A DNA stretch of 7,157 nt from Sulfurovum sp. (GCA_020726085.1 DYTG01000091.1:1-7157), one strand, 5' to 3'. Shown: positions 1-6,223, numbered from the stretch's first letter. The notes: generated by a model from the sequence alone, not told the origin. Translations and numbers: made by a program.

Positions 1-18
1 TATTTGGGTAAAATATTG

Positions 19-42
19 TTTCCATTTCTGCTAATTTGGAAA
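19..42 (+). promoter_or_regulatory. Inverted repeat just upstream of rpmI
   Basis: TTTCCA at 19-24 and TGGAAA at 37-42 form a 6-bp inverted repeat with a 12-base loop, followed by TTTT at 43-46 and then by the rpmI ribosome binding site. It could be a weak attenuator or leader hairpin, or chance in AT-rich DNA. Bases 1-61 show no gene; one frame stays open from position 2 to a stop at 32-34 but the peptide does not resemble the end of IF3. Confidence 0.25.
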
Positions 43-61
43 TTTTATAAAGGAGTCATTC

Positions 62-253
62 ATGCCTAAAATGAAGAGCAAAAAAGGTGCGGTTAAGCGA
101 TTTAAAGTCAAAAAAAGCGGTTTAGTTAAACGAGGAACAGCTTTTAGAAGCCACATCTTGAGTAAAGTAGATGGTAAACACCACCGACAAATGAGATCAG
201 CTAAGTATCTTAATGCAAGTGATGCAAACAAAATGAAAGATATGATTGTCTAA
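62..253 (+). CDS. rpmI: 50S ribosomal protein L35
   Basis: The 63-residue product is the small basic large-subunit protein L35. It begins MPKMKSKKGAVKRFKVKK and carries the family's FRSHIL segment at residues 28-33, and its length is normal for the family. The start is clear: an AAGGAG ribosome binding site at 50-55 lies 6 bases before the ATG. rplT follows on the same strand after 98 bases, the usual infC-rpmI-rplT order. infC itself is not visible, because bases 1-61 hold no recognisable coding sequence, so it would lie outside the left edge. The two ribosomal genes probably share a transcript. In other bacteria this operon is autoregulated by L20; whether that holds here is only inferred from the structured gap downstream. 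Confidence 0.97.
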   Translation: MPKMKSKKGAVKRFKVKKSGLVKRGTAFRSHILSKVDGKHHRQMRSAKYLNASDANKMKDMIV

Positions 254-264
254 TCAATCCAACC

Positions 265-317
265 TAGGTAGCACTCCCGCACAACGGGGCAAGTTCAAAT
301 ATGCAATTTGACACCTA
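265..317 (+). promoter_or_regulatory. Predicted three-way-junction RNA between rpmI and rplT
   Basis: Three nested complementary pairs are visible. The outer pair is TAGGT at 265-269 with ACCTA at 313-317. Inside it are two adjacent hairpins: CCCG 276-279 with CGGG 285-288 (5-base loop, extendable by a U-G pair), and TCAAAT 295-300 with ATTTGA 306-311 (loop ATGCA). Together they form a compact three-way junction ending 24 bases before the rplT ribosome binding site. L20 binds structured operators in its own mRNA in other bacteria, so an autoregulatory site is a reasonable inference. I do not recognise it as a known Rfam leader by sequence. Confidence 0.45.
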
Positions 318-351
318 ATAGTACACAGATACATTACGGTAAAGGAAAAAA

Positions 352-708
352 ATGAGAGTAAAAACAGGCGTTGTAAGAAGACGACGACACAAAAGATTAT
401 TAAAACAAGCCAAAGGTTTCTATAGCGGTAGAAGAAAACACTTCAGAAAAGCCAAAGAGCAACTTGAGAGAAGCCTAGTCTATGCTTATAGAGACAGAAG
501 AGCCAAAAAAAGAGACTTTAGAAGACTTTGGATTACACGTATCAATGCAGCGTGCCGACTCAATGACATCAACTATTCACGATTTATGCACGGATTGAAA
601 CTGGCTACTATTGAACTCGATAGAAAAGTATTAGCAGATATGGCAATGAATGCTCCCCAAACTTTCGCCAAAGTAGTAGAGGCTTCCAAAGCTGCTCTAG
701 CAAAATAA
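352..708 (+). CDS. rplT: 50S ribosomal protein L20
   Basis: The 118-residue product is L20, an early-assembly large-subunit protein that binds 23S rRNA and in many bacteria represses its own operon. The N-terminal half is the long arginine/lysine-rich extension (MRVKTGVVRRRRHKRLLK, then GFYSGRRKHFRKAKEQL). The globular half carries the family segments RDRRAKKRDFRRLWITRIN at about 47-65 and YSRFMHGLK at about 75-83. Length and both ends fit the family. AAAGGA at 341-346 is the ribosome binding site, 5 bases before the ATG. It lies 98 bases after rpmI, a gap longer than coupling would need and holding a predicted folded RNA. A 12-bp hairpin follows the stop by 16 bases. Confidence 0.97.
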   Translation: MRVKTGVVRRRRHKRLLKQAKGFYSGRRKHFRKAKEQLERSLVYAYRDRRAKKRDFRRLWITRINAACRLNDINYSRFMHGLKLATIELDRKVLADMAMNAPQTFAKVVEASKAALAK

Positions 709-724
709 AACACAAAACCCTTTT

Positions 725-754
725 CACAATCCCAAACGTGTTTTTGGGATTGTG
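725..754 (+). terminator. Perfect 12-bp hairpin after rplT, possible terminator
   Basis: CACAATCCCAAA at 725-736 pairs perfectly with TTTGGGATTGTG at 743-754 around a 6-base loop. It sits 16 bases after the rplT stop, where a terminator is expected. However, no U-tract follows on either strand, so it is not a textbook intrinsic terminator. Its core resembles the CCCAAAC/GTTTGGG palindromes at 4573-4599 and 4664-4684, so it may be a dispersed palindromic repeat lodged between genes that also helps end transcription. Confidence 0.5.
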
Positions 755-925
755 GATTAATGCCACAATGAGAAAAGAAGAGACCTCCCCAAAAAAAATT
801 TTCCCCGCTCTGCTTTTTTGGAGCTTTTTGTATCAAAATAATCCCAGCAATATCTTTTGAGGTGCAAATCATTAACCATTACTGTGCAAAATTTCATTAC
901 AATACCAAACAAAAGCGAGAATACA
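755..925. other. Non-coding spacer between rplT hairpin and rRNA methyltransferase gene
   Basis: No convincing gene is present. A weak stem, GCTC 807-810 with GAGC 821-824, is followed by TTTTT at 825-829 and could be a secondary terminator. TACAAT at 898-903 lies 22 bases before the next start codon and could be a -10 box, with no good -35. Runs such as the eight A followed by four T at 791-802 are notable only as AT-rich DNA. Confidence 0.4.
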
Positions 926-1684
926 ATGAACGATTCACAAGAGTATCTCAACAAAAAAAGCTTCTTTGAGAAGATGCTCACACTCTACGGGCGTAATGCG
1001 GTGTTAGAGGCGTTGAGCGATGAGACGATTAGGATTTATAAACTCCACCTAAGCCAATCCAATCAAGAAGCAGGAGTGATTGAGCAAATCAAAGCCTTGG
1101 CAACAAGTCGCCGTGTCGAAATAGCCTATCACGACAAAACCGCTCTTTCACGAATCTCCAAAAACGCCAAACAAGACCAAGGGGTGGCATTGGATATTGT
1201 ATTAAATCACTCAACCAATGAAGATGATTTTATAACCAAGAGCCAAAGCTATCGTATTTTGGCTCTTGATGGAGTCCAAAATCCGCAAAATCTCGGGATG
1301 ATTATTCGCTCGGCGGCGGCGGGTAATATTGATGCTTTGCTCATTCAAGAGGCTTTTGGTGCTAAAATTTCGCCTTTGGTTATCAAAGCGAGTGCGGGGA
1401 CGCTCTTTAGGCTTCCTATTATCAAAAGCAAATCGCTCGTAAAAACACTCACTAAGTTTCAAACAAGCGGTGCTTTGCTCTATACACTCTCCTCTCGTGC
1501 TCCACACAGCTACAAAGCAATGCACTACCCAAACAAAACCATCTTTGTGTTGGGCAATGAGAGTGAAGGGGTTTCGCAAGAGGTTGAGAAGCTCTCGAAT
1601 GCCTCTATCGCTATTCCTATGCGTCGAGGCGTTGAGTCGCTCAATGTTGCCGTTACGGCTTCGTTGTTGGCATTTTTGGACTAG
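926..1684 (+). CDS. rlmB: SpoU/TrmH-family rRNA 2'-O-methyltransferase, RlmB-like
   Basis: The 252-residue protein has the RlmB layout: an L30e-like substrate-binding domain at about 19-95 (opening YGRNAVLEAL) and a SPOUT methyltransferase domain from about 109. All three SPOUT motifs are present: NPQNLGMIIRSA at 119-130 with the catalytic-type Asn122 and Arg128, VLGNESEGV at 208-216, and IPMRRGVESLNVAV at 230-243. The fold uses a C-terminal trefoil knot to bind S-adenosylmethionine. RlmB methylates the ribose of G2251 in E. coli 23S rRNA, but a tRNA or other rRNA target cannot be excluded. The ATG at 926 is preferred. A TTG at 857 would add 23 unlikely residues, and an in-frame ATG at 974 would begin right at the conserved domain but has poor spacing. 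Its 3' end overlaps the convergent kinase gene by 32 bases. Confidence 0.88.
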   Translation: MNDSQEYLNKKSFFEKMLTLYGRNAVLEALSDETIRIYKLHLSQSNQEAGVIEQIKALATSRRVEIAYHDKTALSRISKNAKQDQGVALDIVLNHSTNEDDFITKSQSYRILALDGVQNPQNLGMIIRSAAAGNIDALLIQEAFGAKISPLVIKASAGTLFRLPIIKSKSLVKTLTKFQTSGALLYTLSSRAPHSYKAMHYPNKTIFVLGNESEGVSQEVEKLSNASIAIPMRRGVESLNVAVTASLLAFLD

Positions 1685-2900
1685 GCTTAAAAACAATAGA
1701 GAAGATATTGCTCCCCTCTTTGAATTGATACTCTAGCTTGTAGCCCAGTTTCAACACAATGCTATTGACGATATAGAGTCCCAAACCAAATCCACTGGCA
1801 CGTTTTTGCTCTTGCGAAAAAGGCTCAACGTAGTACTCAAGAGGATGGATAAGCGGTTCACCCTTGGAGGCTACATCAATACGATGAGGATTGGCATAAA
1901 AAGAGGCTTTTTTGTCTTTGGAGTATTTTATGGCGTTGTCGATAAGATTTTTGAGTGCCAAGGAGAGCAATTTAATATCGCTATAGAGAGCAAAATCGTT
2001 GTAAGAAGCATCTATTTTGGAGTTTTCAAGCAGCATCTGTTGGGCTTGATGAAAGATTTCACTCATCTTTGTATGCTCATTGACAGGCTCAAAACTGCTT
2101 GTTGTAATGCGTTCGACTTGTGCTAGTTCGCTAATAAGCTCGTTCATTCTATCAAAAGCACGGATTAAAATCGCTTTGAATTTATTCTCTTCGATGGTTT
2201 GAGCGATAATACGTCCTTTGGTGATAGGCGTTTTGAGTTCGTGCATGATGTTACGCATAAAGAGATTTTTGGAAGCGGTGAGTTGATTGATGTGCTGTAT
2301 TGCTTTATCAAAGCTACGTGCGATTTTGCCAATCTCATCGTTATTGCCATGACAAGGAAGATCGATATTGGTTTCACCGTTGGCAAATTTTTCGATCTCT
2401 TTGTGGAGTTTTTTGAGCGGATAGAGTTTGCGTAAAATAGCCAAATAGAGTACCAAAAGCAACGAAATCAAGAGCAGTCCAATCGAGACTACCATATGAA
2501 TCGTGTAGTTTTGAGGACGGGCATCTTCTAGCATAATGTTGTACCCCATACGCTCCACATAGATGTAGTGATTGGTAGGGGTTTGAAAAACACGCACTTG
2601 ACCGTAAACCGATTTGCCCGTAAAGATGGTTTTGCCACTTTGGGCTATTTGGTGTGCCGATTGTTCATTGGGGATGGGGCGTACTGAAAAATCCTCGTAG
2701 AGTTTTTCAAGCTTCTCTTTGGAGGGATTGAGCTGTACTTTGGACAAAAAGGCATCGGCGATAAGTTTGTAGTGATTAATCTCTTTGATTTGATTGGAGT
2801 CTTTGTCCCATGAGATAAAGATAAAAAGCGTAGCAATCAAAATCGCAATCGCCAAAGAGAAGAGAATATGAATAAAGGTGGTGACAGAGAGATTGTTCAT
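1653..2900 (-). CDS. Two-component sensor histidine kinase, ArsS-like
   Basis: A 415-residue inner-membrane sensor kinase. A first membrane helix lies at about 8-30, a periplasmic sensor region of about 100 residues follows, and a second helix lies at about 133-156. A HAMP linker occupies about 157-208, and the phosphorylation site is HELKTPIT with His220. In the ATPase domain the N box reads LKNLIDNAIKYS (Asn318, Asn322), the F-box-like part EPF lies at 359-361, and the G2 box GFGLGL at 370-375. The usual DxGxG of the G1 box is missing; IDVASKGEPL at 341-350 stands in its place, as I recall for ArsS-type kinases of this phylum. It begins 4 bases after its response regulator, with no clear ribosome binding site, which suggests translational coupling. 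The stimulus is unknown; H. pylori ArsS senses acid. The last 32 bases overlap the rRNA methyltransferase gene tail-to-tail. Confidence 0.9.
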   Translation of the reverse strand: MNNLSVTTFIHILFSLAIAILIATLFIFISWDKDSNQIKEINHYKLIADAFLSKVQLNPSKEKLEKLYEDFSVRPIPNEQSAHQIAQSGKTIFTGKSVYGQVRVFQTPTNHYIYVERMGYNIMLEDARPQNYTIHMVVSIGLLLISLLLVLYLAILRKLYPLKKLHKEIEKFANGETNIDLPCHGNNDEIGKIARSFDKAIQHINQLTASKNLFMRNIMHELKTPITKGRIIAQTIEENKFKAILIRAFDRMNELISELAQVERITTSSFEPVNEHTKMSEIFHQAQQMLLENSKIDASYNDFALYSDIKLLSLALKNLIDNAIKYSKDKKASFYANPHRIDVASKGEPLIHPLEYYVEPFSQEQKRASGFGLGLYIVNSIVLKLGYKLEYQFKEGSNIFSIVFKPSPKMPTTKP

Positions 2901-2904
2901 ATTT

Positions 2905-3579
2905 CTATTTGGTCGTCAAAAGGTAGCCCACCCCACGGATAGGTTTGATGTAGCTTTTGGAATCATCAATGTGTGCAATTTTTTGGCGAATACGGGAGAT
3001 AATGACATCAATGTTTTTGATGGAGCTATCATCATCGATGTGTTGGCTCTCGTAGAGGAGTTGTTCTCTTGAAACCGATCCGTTTTGGTGATGCACAAGC
3101 ATTGAGAGAATATCGTACTCGGCGGCGGTAAGATCCATTAGATTACCTTTAAAAGTAATAATACGAGACTTCTCATCCACGGTAAATAGCTCCTCTTTTT
3201 GCTCTTTGGGTTGGGCTACAACCATTCTTCTCAAAATCGTCTTGATGCGTGTGACAAGCTCACGGGGGTCGTAAGGCTTTGGCATATAGTCATCAGCTCC
3301 TCGTTCAAGTCCAATGACTTTATCGGTAATATCGTCACGTGCAGAGGAGATGATGATGGGAATATTGGAGTTTTCACGAATCTTTTGCACCACTTCAAGC
3401 CCATCCATCCCAGGCAATGTCAAATCCAAAATAATCAAATCAAATTGATGTTGGGTGAGAAGCGATAGACCTATGTAGGGCTCTTCGGCACAAATTACCT
3501 CCATATCGTATTGGGTAAGATAGCTAGAAAGCACCAACGAGAGTTCTGGGTCATCTTCTATAATGAGTATCTTTATGAT
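2905..3579 (-). CDS. OmpR-family response regulator, ArsR-like (HP0166 type), non-canonical start
   Basis: A transcription factor of 224 residues: receiver domain at about 1-120 and winged-helix DNA-binding domain at about 130-222. The receiver is complete when read from the ATC at 3579-3577: acidic pocket EDD at 8-10, phospho-acceptor Asp52 in LDLTLPGMDG, Ser79 and Lys101 in PKPYDP. The C-terminal domain ends RGVGYLL, typical of OmpR-type regulators. Family members begin (M)I-K/E-x-L-x-IEDD. Here the matching codons are ATC ATA AAG ATA, with no ATG, GTG or TTG in frame between the stop at 3603-3601 and a TTG at 3537. That TTG would delete strand one and the acidic pocket and has no ribosome binding site. 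GAGGAG at 3591-3586 precedes the ATC by 6 bases. It is followed after 4 bases by its partner kinase. Target genes are not evident. Confidence 0.88.
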   Translation of the reverse strand: MIKILIIEDDPELSLVLSSYLTQYDMEVICAEEPYIGLSLLTQHQFDLIILDLTLPGMDGLEVVQKIRENSNIPIIISSARDDITDKVIGLERGADDYMPKPYDPRELVTRIKTILRRMVVAQPKEQKEELFTVDEKSRIITFKGNLMDLTAAEYDILSMLVHHQNGSVSREQLLYESQHIDDDSSIKNIDVIISRIRQKIAHIDDSKSYIKPIRGVGYLLTTK

Positions 3580-3585
3580 GATAGA

Positions 3586-3591
3586 CTCCTC
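3586..3591 (-). promoter_or_regulatory. Ribosome binding site that points to an ATC or ATA start
   Basis: GAGGAG on the minus strand is the only good Shine-Dalgarno sequence near the regulator's N-terminus. It lies 6 bases before an ATC (3579-3577) and 9 bases before an ATA (3576-3574), both at the position where the family's first Met falls. No standard start codon in this frame is near it. Confidence 0.7.
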
Positions 3592-3605
3592 AAAAATTTT
3601 TCAAA

Positions 3606-3614
3606 ATAGTAGCA
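3606..3614 (-). promoter_or_regulatory. Extended -10 promoter for the two-component operon
   Basis: Read on the minus strand, TGCTACTAT is an extended -10 box (TGn plus TACTAT, 4 of 6 matches to TATAAT). A start site about 7 bases downstream would give a leader of about 20 bases containing the GAGGAG ribosome binding site. There is no convincing -35, which is usual for sigma-70 promoters in this phylum. Confidence 0.4.
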
Positions 3615-3685
3615 TAAGTTTGTAAATAGTTGCCACGCATTAAGCATGGAGTTGATAGAGTACGTAAAAACAAGAGAGAAATACC

Positions 3686-4498
3686 ATGACCAATATCGTA
3701 ATTACAGGCTGCAGCAGCGGCATAGGTTTGGCAACCGCTCATTATCTCAAAACCAAAGGTATCAAAGTCTATCCAACCGCACGCAAAAATGAAGATGTAG
3801 CGATGCTTCAAGCACTAGGATTTGACGAGGCGATGGTACTTGATGTCACCCAATCACACGATATTACTAGAGTGATTGAGGCGGTGTTAGCAAAAGAGGG
3901 TCGTATTGATGTGTGGTTTAACAACGCAGGATTTGGACAAGCAGGAATGCTCGAAGATATTTCAACCAACGCCCTTAGAGAGCAATTTGAGACCAATGTG
4001 TTGGGTTTGCATGAAGCCACAAGGCAAATTTTACCCATTATGTACGCCCAAGGATACGGCAAAATTATCCAACACAGTTCTGTTTTGGGGCTTGTATCAC
4101 TCAAAGGACGAGGGGCATACAATGCCAGTAAATACGCCATAGAGGGATTGACCGATACGCTTCGTTTGGAGTTAAAAGGGAGTAATGTTTACGCTATACT
4201 GCTCAATACGGGTCCTATTACGAGTGATTTTAGAAAAAATGCTATAGCCAAACTTCAAGCCAATGTAGATATTGACTCTTCCCGCTTCAAGGCTCAATAC
4301 CTTGAAAATATAGAAGGTAACGTCAAAAAAGTACCTTTTAATGAGGAGGCGATTGCCGTTGCTAGAGTCGTGCATTCCATCATCCAATCCAAACGCCCCA
4401 AACCTCGCTACTACATCACCAAAGCCACCTACATTTTGGGCTACCTCAAACGCTTTTTGAGTACTTCTTTGCTCGATAGAGTTTTGGTAAAAATTTGA
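3686..4498 (+). CDS. Short-chain dehydrogenase/reductase, YbbO-like
   Basis: A 270-residue classical SDR oxidoreductase, cytoplasmic, with a Rossmann fold. The nucleotide-binding motif TGCSSGIG lies at 7-14, NNAG at 79-82, the structural Asn at 104, and the catalytic triad is Ser132, Tyr145 and Lys149 (YNASK). The C-terminal part, KPRYYITKATYILGYLKRFL near 243-262, matches the tail I know from E. coli YbbO, an NADP-dependent aldehyde reductase, so aldehyde or ketone reduction is the best guess. The true substrate cannot be read from sequence. The start is the ATG at 3686, with a weak GAGAGA at 3673-3678 before it. The gene is divergent from the two-component operon, sharing a control region of about 100 bases, so joint regulation is possible but unproven. 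Confidence 0.88.
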   Translation: MTNIVITGCSSGIGLATAHYLKTKGIKVYPTARKNEDVAMLQALGFDEAMVLDVTQSHDITRVIEAVLAKEGRIDVWFNNAGFGQAGMLEDISTNALREQFETNVLGLHEATRQILPIMYAQGYGKIIQHSSVLGLVSLKGRGAYNASKYAIEGLTDTLRLELKGSNVYAILLNTGPITSDFRKNAIAKLQANVDIDSSRFKAQYLENIEGNVKKVPFNEEAIAVARVVHSIIQSKRPKPRYYITKATYILGYLKRFLSTSLLDRVLVKI

Positions 4499-4572
4499 TT
4501 GAATAGACCACTTCTAAAATATCGAAAATGAGGAAGTTAGTAGCAAAAAGTCTTGATTGATAGCAATTTTCC

Positions 4573-4599
4573 CTCGTTCCAAAATTGCATTTGGGAATG
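4573..4599. repeat. Degenerate palindromic repeat, CTCGTTCCCAAA/TTTGGGAA type
   Basis: CTCGTTCCAAA at 4573-4583 and TTTGGGAATG at 4590-4599 form a stem with one bulged G and a 6-base loop. The sequence resembles a palindrome of the form CTCGTTCCCAAAC...GTTTGGGAACG that I recall as dispersed in many bacterial genomes. The left arm has lost one C. An alternative perfect 8-bp stem, GCAATTTT 4563-4570 with AAAATTGC 4581-4588, uses part of the same bases, so only one of the two can form at a time. Confidence 0.55.
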
Positions 4600-4663
4600 T
4601 ATATCTATATTTTAGCTTATTTAGAGTTAATAATTGGTTGGTTTATTATGGCTTATCTATACA

Positions 4664-4684
4664 CTCCCAAACGCAGTTTGGGAG
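4664..4684. repeat. Perfect palindrome CTCCCAAAC-GCA-GTTTGGGAG
   Basis: A perfect 9-bp stem with a 3-base loop: CTCCCAAAC at 4664-4672 and GTTTGGGAG at 4676-4684. It shares the CCCAAA/TTTGGG core with the elements at 725-754 and 4573-4599. No T-run follows on either strand, so it is listed as a repeat rather than a terminator, though it lies between convergent genes where bidirectional termination would be useful. Confidence 0.65.
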
Positions 4685-4713
4685 CAAGTCAAAGTATAAA
4701 AGAGAGATAAACC

Positions 4714-4731
4714 CCTACGCCAAAGCGTAAG
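4714..4731 (-). terminator. Probable terminator of the porin gene
   Basis: On the minus strand CTTACGC and GCGTAGG pair over 7 bp, one of them U-G, around a UUUG loop. A pyrimidine-rich stretch with UUUAUCUCUCUUUU follows. The stem ends about 29 bases past the porin stop codon. The U-tract is interrupted, so strength is uncertain. Confidence 0.45.
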
Positions 4732-4759
4732 AGTTTAAGAGTTTATAGAAAATCTATAA

Positions 4760-6223
4760 TTAGAAGTTCCATTTAGCCCATACACGAACAATATCAGTAT
4801 CAATTTCATTTGTACCAACAGCTAGGCTATTGTCTTGAGTTTGATTGACATACGCAGCTAATACTTCAGCACCACCAAGTTTAGTTGTAGCTACAACATC
4901 CAACTCAGCAAAATCGTTTGTGTTAATAACTGCAGCCAATGGAGCAGCACCAGTGATACCATTTACGATTTCTGTAGTTGAGTAAGCAACAGAAAGACCT
5001 ACGTTTCCAAGAGCAGGAAGATCATAAGTAGCAGAAGCTTTGATCATCATAGTGTTTGCTTCACCGAAGTTAGACATTGCACCAGAAATATAGTTTTGGT
5101 TTGCTACCATTTGTGTATAGAGTGGAGTTTTAACACCTGTACCTACGTTTGTGATTGAAGCATTAATCATACCGCCCATATCTACACCTGTGTAAGCACC
5201 GCACAATGCAACGTTTCCAAATGCTGGGAAGTTGAATTTACCCATAGCTTTTGCACCGTAAGCGATGGTAGGATCTGTGTTACCTGCATCAATCATACCA
5301 CCTTGAACACCAAATCCAATATCATGACCCGCTACTGGCATCATAAATTTAGCATCACCCCAAACAGCCATTACATCTTCAGCGTCACCTAGACCACCAG
5401 CCCAAGCTGCAAGTGCATTGTTTTCACCAGCCAATGGGCTTGATTCTGCAATGTAGTAGAAAGAACCTGTAAGCTCAAGACCTTGAATAGATTTGTTTTG
5501 TGCTGTTACTAGAAAGGCACCATCATTGCCTGGTCTAAGACCGCCGTTTACACCAATTTCATTCCATACGCTCAAGTTACCAATTTGGTTAGAGTTAAGC
5601 ACGTATGCAAGTACCAATGTTGTATCGGGTAAGTCTGTATTTACAAGAAGTGCTGCATCAAATGTGTTGGCAAATACGTTCCATGTTTCAGAGAATGCAA
5701 ATGGAGAAAGAGATTGTGGAAGCTCCATTCTACCTACTTTAACCGTTGTGTTATCTATTGTATAAGAGAGGTATGCTTGTGTTAATTCACCACTATCAAG
5801 CTCACCAGTTTCACTTGCAAGTTGCATTACATTTGACACATAATCATTTATGATACCATCACCACCACCATCAACGAAACCTGCAGCTGGAACACCAATT
5901 GTATCACCATCATTTTCAAGACCAAGTGAAGTAAGATAAACAACTTCTGCACCAAATCCAAGACCTGTACCAAGAAGATTAGAGCCTGTTACGCCCAATT
6001 TAAGACCAACGTTTGCTCTTGATACGTCACCATCAAACAATTCGTTATCAGCTACTGCATTGATGTTCTCTGCTGTTTGGTAATATAATACAGTTTGACC
6101 ATACCATTTGAGGTTAGATGTTGCACATGGTGTAGCTTCTGCTATTGGAGCTGGCTCGACGATGTCACCACCAGCAAAAAGTACTGCTGAAGCAGCGATT
6201 GAAAGTAAAAGTGTTTTTTTCAT
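4760..6223 (-). CDS. Outer-membrane porin of the Campylobacterota Opr/MOMP-like type
   Basis: A 487-residue secreted beta-barrel protein. Residues 1-17 are a signal peptide (MKKTLLLSIAASAVLFA) with cleavage likely before GGDI. A short Pro/Ala-rich segment and Cys33 precede the barrel, which shows alternating amphipathic strands and ends in Phe (VRVWAKWNF), the usual barrel-assembly signal. The stretch GRMELPQSLSPF near 164-175 resembles Opr-type porins of sulfur-oxidising Campylobacterota, which form channels for small hydrophilic solutes. Specificity cannot be told. Expression should be high: the promoter nearly matches consensus and AAGGAG at 6236-6231 sits 7 bases before the ATG. It is monocistronic, divergent from mqnA. 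Family assignment rests on overall pattern, not on an alignment. Confidence 0.85.
   Translation of the reverse strand: MKKTLLLSIAASAVLFAGGDIVEPAPIAEATPCATSNLKWYGQTVLYYQTAENINAVADNELFDGDVSRANVGLKLGVTGSNLLGTGLGFGAEVVYLTSLGLENDGDTIGVPAAGFVDGGGDGIINDYVSNVMQLASETGELDSGELTQAYLSYTIDNTTVKVGRMELPQSLSPFAFSETWNVFANTFDAALLVNTDLPDTTLVLAYVLNSNQIGNLSVWNEIGVNGGLRPGNDGAFLVTAQNKSIQGLELTGSFYYIAESSPLAGENNALAAWAGGLGDAEDVMAVWGDAKFMMPVAGHDIGFGVQGGMIDAGNTDPTIAYGAKAMGKFNFPAFGNVALCGAYTGVDMGGMINASITNVGTGVKTPLYTQMVANQNYISGAMSNFGEANTMMIKASATYDLPALGNVGLSVAYSTTEIVNGITGAAPLAAVINTNDFAELDVVATTKLGGAEVLAAYVNQTQDNSLAVGTNEIDTDIVRVWAKWNF

Larger units (their letters stand above)
4499..4759. other. Non-coding region between SDR and porin 3' ends
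   Basis: This AT-rich region of 261 bases lies between convergent genes. It contains no credible gene. It holds two palindromic elements (about 4563-4599 and 4664-4684), a probable porin terminator (4714-4731), a tandem pair of GAGTTTA units at 4731-4745, and a small hairpin TATAGA/TCTATA at 4744-4758 immediately after the porin stop. No obvious terminator belonging to the SDR gene alone was found. Confidence 0.6.

Noticed and set aside
286..304. tRNA T-arm-like GTTCAAAT sequence in the rpmI-rplT gap
   Set aside because: No flanking 5-bp stem, no acceptor or anticodon arm and no CCA end; the bases are better explained by the TCAAAT/ATTTGA hairpin.
573..872. Minus-strand open frame of 99 codons over the end of rplT
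   Set aside because: It lies opposite rplT and its hairpin, has no ribosome binding site and a composition that is the mirror of rplT codons.
857..925. Upstream TTG start for the rRNA methyltransferase (adds 23 residues)
   Set aside because: The added residues do not resemble the family N-terminus, there is no ribosome binding site before the TTG, and an ATG at 926 is available with a possible -10 box upstream.
1311..1324. CGG triplet run in the methyltransferase gene
   Set aside because: It encodes SAAAG in SPOUT motif 1, where small residues are expected, and is too short to call a microsatellite.
1211..1696. Minus-strand open frame of 161 codons inside the methyltransferase gene
   Set aside because: It is antisense to a gene with clear SPOUT motifs and shows no domain or signal of its own.
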